NCBI GenBank assembly: GCA_023442215.1
Contig: JAEZMP010000071.1
Span: 1 to 6,811 of the forward strand
Direction: 5' to 3'
Length of the DNA stretch: 6,811 nucleotides
From: Pseudomonadota bacterium
GTDB lineage: Bacteria > Pseudomonadota > Alphaproteobacteria > Rhizobiales > Segnochrobactraceae
Shown here: in pieces, positions 5,057-6,811 of the stretch
Layout: every line of letters starts with the position of its first letter
Position numbering within the stretch: the first letter of the stretch is position 1
Made by a program: the position numbers and the translations under genes
Notes under the pieces: generated by a model
Database searches by the model: none
What the model was told of the DNA's origin: nothing
Seen by the model: only the letters and a program-made list of their open reading frames with translations

Positions 5057-6808
5057 GTGGGCCTGACTCGATTGAGGAACCTGCGGGACCGGGCCTCGAT
5101 CCGGTCCCAGCTGACGATCCTTGCCGGAGTGCTGTGTATCGTCACCGTCGCGGCGGTGGCGACGACAGCGGCCGTGCTGGCGAAGCGGCAGGTGGTGCGC
5201 GAAACCGAGGATTCCCTCGTCTCCGTCGCGCGGGCCATGGCCTATCGCCTCGACCAGCACATGTTCGAACGCTTCCGCGAGATCGGGAACATCGCGAGCC
5301 TCGAGCCGCTGCGTCCGATCTGGAGAGGCGATGTCGGCAACATCCGCGGCGTGCTCAGGCAGTTGCAGAAGACGCTGCCGATCTACACCTGGATCGGGTT
5401 CGCGACGCCCAACGGAACCGTCAAGGCGGCGACCGGCGGGCTGCTGGAGGGCGTGTCGGTTTCGCAGCGCCCCTGGTTCCAGCATGGCCTGAAGGGCGCC
5501 ACCGTCGAGGACGTGCACGATGCCAAGCTGCTCGACAAGCTGCTGCGAACGTCTGCCGACCAGGCACCTTTCCGCTTCGTGGACGTGGCCGTGCCGGTCT
5601 ACGGACCGCACGACGTGCTGGAGGGTGTGCTCGGCGCGCACCTGAGCTGGCGGTGGGCCGACGAGGTTCGCCGCAGCCTTCTTCTCGAACAGCGCGGTTC
5701 GCCGGATCTCGAACTCCTCGTGTTCGGGCGGGACGGCAAGGTGCTGATCGGGCCGGAGACCGCGTCCCTGAACCCGGCCTTGGTTTCGAAGGTTCAGGGC
5801 AGTGGCGGCCTTCCGGTGTTCGATGGCAGCGGCTATGTCAGCGGCCTCGTCAGCACGACCGGCCTCGGCGCCTATCCCGGGCTCGGCTGGATCGTCATGG
5901 CGCGCCGGCCGGTGAGCTCGGCGCTGGCGCCGGCCGACGTGCTGTTCTTCACCATCCTGGCCGCCGGGCTTGCCGCCGCCGTCGCCGGGGTCGTGCTCGC
6001 GTGGCGGCTGTGCGGCAGCGCGCTGCGGCCGATGGAGGCGCTCAGCGACGATATCGACCTGATCGGGCAGAACCCGGACGTGACCACCGTGCGCCGACAT
6101 GGCGGCTCGCGCGACGTGCTGAAGCTCTCGGACGCCGTGCGCTCGCTGCTGTGGCGCCTCGGCATCGCGCAGCGCGCGGAGCACGAGGCGCTGGAAGAGG
6201 TGGTGCGGCTGGAGACCGAGGTGACCCAGCAGGCGCGGCAGAACGAGGACTATCGCCGCGACGTCGACGAGAATCTCGGCCGCCTGAAGCGCCTCGCGGA
6301 GACCGACGCGCTGACCGGGCTGCTGAACCGGCGCGGCCTGATGCCGCTCGGCGAGGCGGCGATGGCGGCGGCGGGCCCGGAACGCCGGCCGGCGGTGCTG
6401 ATGATCGACGTGGACCTGTTCAAGCGCATCAACGACAGCCATGGCCATGCCTGCGGCGACCGCGTCATCCAGTTCGTCGGCCAGGCGATCCGGCAGGGGC
6501 TGCGTGAGGGCGACCATGTCGCCCGCTTCGGCGGCGAGGAGTTCGTGGCCCTGCTCGACGATGCCGGGCCGGCGGAGGCGCGGGCGCTCGCGGAACGGCT
6601 GCGCGACCACATCGCGCGGACGCCGGTGACGACCGAAGGCGGGCCGATCCCGGTGACGGTGAGCATCGGGCTCGCATTCGCGCGCACCGGCGACGCGGAT
6701 TTCGAGGCGGTGGTGACGCGCGCGGACGAAGCGCTCTATGCCGCCAAGGCGGCCGGCCGCGACCGCGTGGCGGTGGACGGCGAGGATCGGCACGCGGCCA
6801 GCGTGTGA
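5057..6808 (+). CDS. Membrane diguanylate cyclase with double-Cache sensor (dCache-HAMP-like-GGDEF)
   Basis: Joins two GTP into cyclic di-GMP at the inner membrane, probably in response to a periplasmic ligand. The 583 residues run: transmembrane helix (about 17-42), periplasmic double-Cache/PDC sensor (43-294) with R-P-W-F at 138-141, second helix (295-318), HAMP-like linker (about 322-368), charged coiled coil (371-413) and GGDEF domain (about 411-575). The active site is GGEEF (492-496). By alignment with PleD, D451 and E494 are metal ligands and N459 and D468 contact guanine. RxxD (R483, D486) five residues before GGEEF is an intact product-inhibition site. The ending R-A-D-E-A-L-Y-A-A-K (555-564) is typical. 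No EAL domain follows. It starts 115 bases after the autotransporter on the same strand; operon membership is unresolved. The ligand is unknown. Confidence 0.95.
   Translation: MGLTRLRNLRDRASIRSQLTILAGVLCIVTVAAVATTAAVLAKRQVVRETEDSLVSVARAMAYRLDQHMFERFREIGNIASLEPLRPIWRGDVGNIRGVLRQLQKTLPIYTWIGFATPNGTVKAATGGLLEGVSVSQRPWFQHGLKGATVEDVHDAKLLDKLLRTSADQAPFRFVDVAVPVYGPHDVLEGVLGAHLSWRWADEVRRSLLLEQRGSPDLELLVFGRDGKVLIGPETASLNPALVSKVQGSGGLPVFDGSGYVSGLVSTTGLGAYPGLGWIVMARRPVSSALAPADVLFFTILAAGLAAAVAGVVLAWRLCGSALRPMEALSDDIDLIGQNPDVTTVRRHGGSRDVLKLSDAVRSLLWRLGIAQRAEHEALEEVVRLETEVTQQARQNEDYRRDVDENLGRLKRLAETDALTGLLNRRGLMPLGEAAMAAAGPERRPAVLMIDVDLFKRINDSHGHACGDRVIQFVGQAIRQGLREGDHVARFGGEEFVALLDDAGPAEARALAERLRDHIARTPVTTEGGPIPVTVSIGLAFARTGDADFEAVVTRADEALYAAKAAGRDRVAVDGEDRHAASV
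5183..5938 (+). other. Periplasmic double-Cache (PDC) sensor domain
   Basis: Residues 43-294 lie between the two membrane helices. The distal lobe shows Y-T-W-I-G-F-A-T-P-N-G (110-120), S-Q-R-P-W-F (136-141), D-V-H-D-A-K-L-L (152-159) and F-R-F-V-D-V-A-V-P-V (172-181), then V-L-G-A-H-L-S-W (191-198). The proximal lobe shows L-L-V-F-G-R-D-G-K-V-L (220-230) and G-L-G-W-I-V-M-A-R-R-P (275-285). This is the usual order for double-Cache sensors. R138, W140, H154, D155 and D176 are likely pocket residues, by inference. Confidence 0.8.
6287..6781 (+). other. GGDEF catalytic domain with intact active and inhibitory sites
   Basis: Residues 411-575 start at E-T-D-A-L-T-G-L-L-N-R-R (415-426), the standard entry of active cyclases. 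DVDLFKRIND (451-460), H-G-H-A-C-G-D (462-468), R-E-G-D (483-486), GGEEF (492-496; bases 6530-6544) and V-S-I-G-L-A (535-540) follow in the canonical order. No key residue is missing, so activity is expected, as is feedback inhibition by cyclic di-GMP. Confidence 0.93.
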
Positions 6809-6811
6809 GGC

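Noticed and set aside
5022..5066. A 14-codon ATG mini-ORF running over the GTG start of the diguanylate cyclase, possible leader peptide
   Set aside because: It has no Shine-Dalgarno sequence in front, shows no regulatory codon run or attenuator stems, and overlaps the only -10 candidate. Chance is the better explanation.
5038..6507. Plus-strand open frame of 489 codons overlapping the diguanylate cyclase in another frame
   Set aside because: The product is Arg/Ala/Gly-rich low-complexity sequence without domains. The overlapping frame carries all the sensor and GGDEF motifs.
5012..6793. Long minus-strand open frame (593 codons) opposite the diguanylate cyclase
   Set aside because: It is an Arg/His/Ala-rich shadow with no motif, and it covers a plus-strand gene with an intact catalytic domain and a good ribosome binding site.

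Overview
The window is a GC-rich stretch (roughly 70% G+C by eye) holding two co-directional plus-strand genes that fill nearly all of it. Strong third-position G/C bias, the family of autotransporter repeats and the style of the sensor diguanylate cyclase suggest a high-GC proteobacterium, most likely an alphaproteobacterium such as a member of the Hyphomicrobiales. This placement is inference from sequence style; there is no rRNA or other marker gene here.

Region 1 (1-4941) is the 3' part of a very large type Va autotransporter. The frame is open through the left edge, so the true start, signal peptide and N-terminal passenger lie upstream. The visible 1646 codons encode a Gly/Ala/Thr/Ser-rich beta-solenoid passenger with about twelve autotransporter-associated beta-strand (PATR-type) repeats, a pre-barrel beta cap, a helical segment, an Ala/Pro/Thr linker and a C-terminal outer-membrane beta-barrel ending in Phe. 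The passenger looks like two passenger-sized units in tandem. The first ends at about base 1446 in a module that resembles the one normally found just before the barrel. A Trp-rich segment (1447-1626) then appears to restart a second repeat array, which has its own cap at 3397-3756.

Region 2 (4942-5056) is a 115-base gap. It contains a weak hairpin just after the autotransporter stop, no convincing promoter, and a clear Shine-Dalgarno sequence for the next gene.

Region 3 (5057-6808) is a complete GTG-initiated membrane diguanylate cyclase: transmembrane helix, periplasmic double-Cache sensor, second transmembrane helix, HAMP-like linker, coiled coil, then a GGDEF domain with an intact GGEEF active site and an RxxD inhibitory site. 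The window ends three bases after its stop.

Taken together, the layout places a probable surface adhesin directly upstream of an enzyme that makes cyclic di-GMP, the second messenger that commonly controls attachment and biofilm formation. A functional link is plausible, but it rests only on adjacency. I see no RNA gene, CRISPR array, insertion sequence or attachment site.
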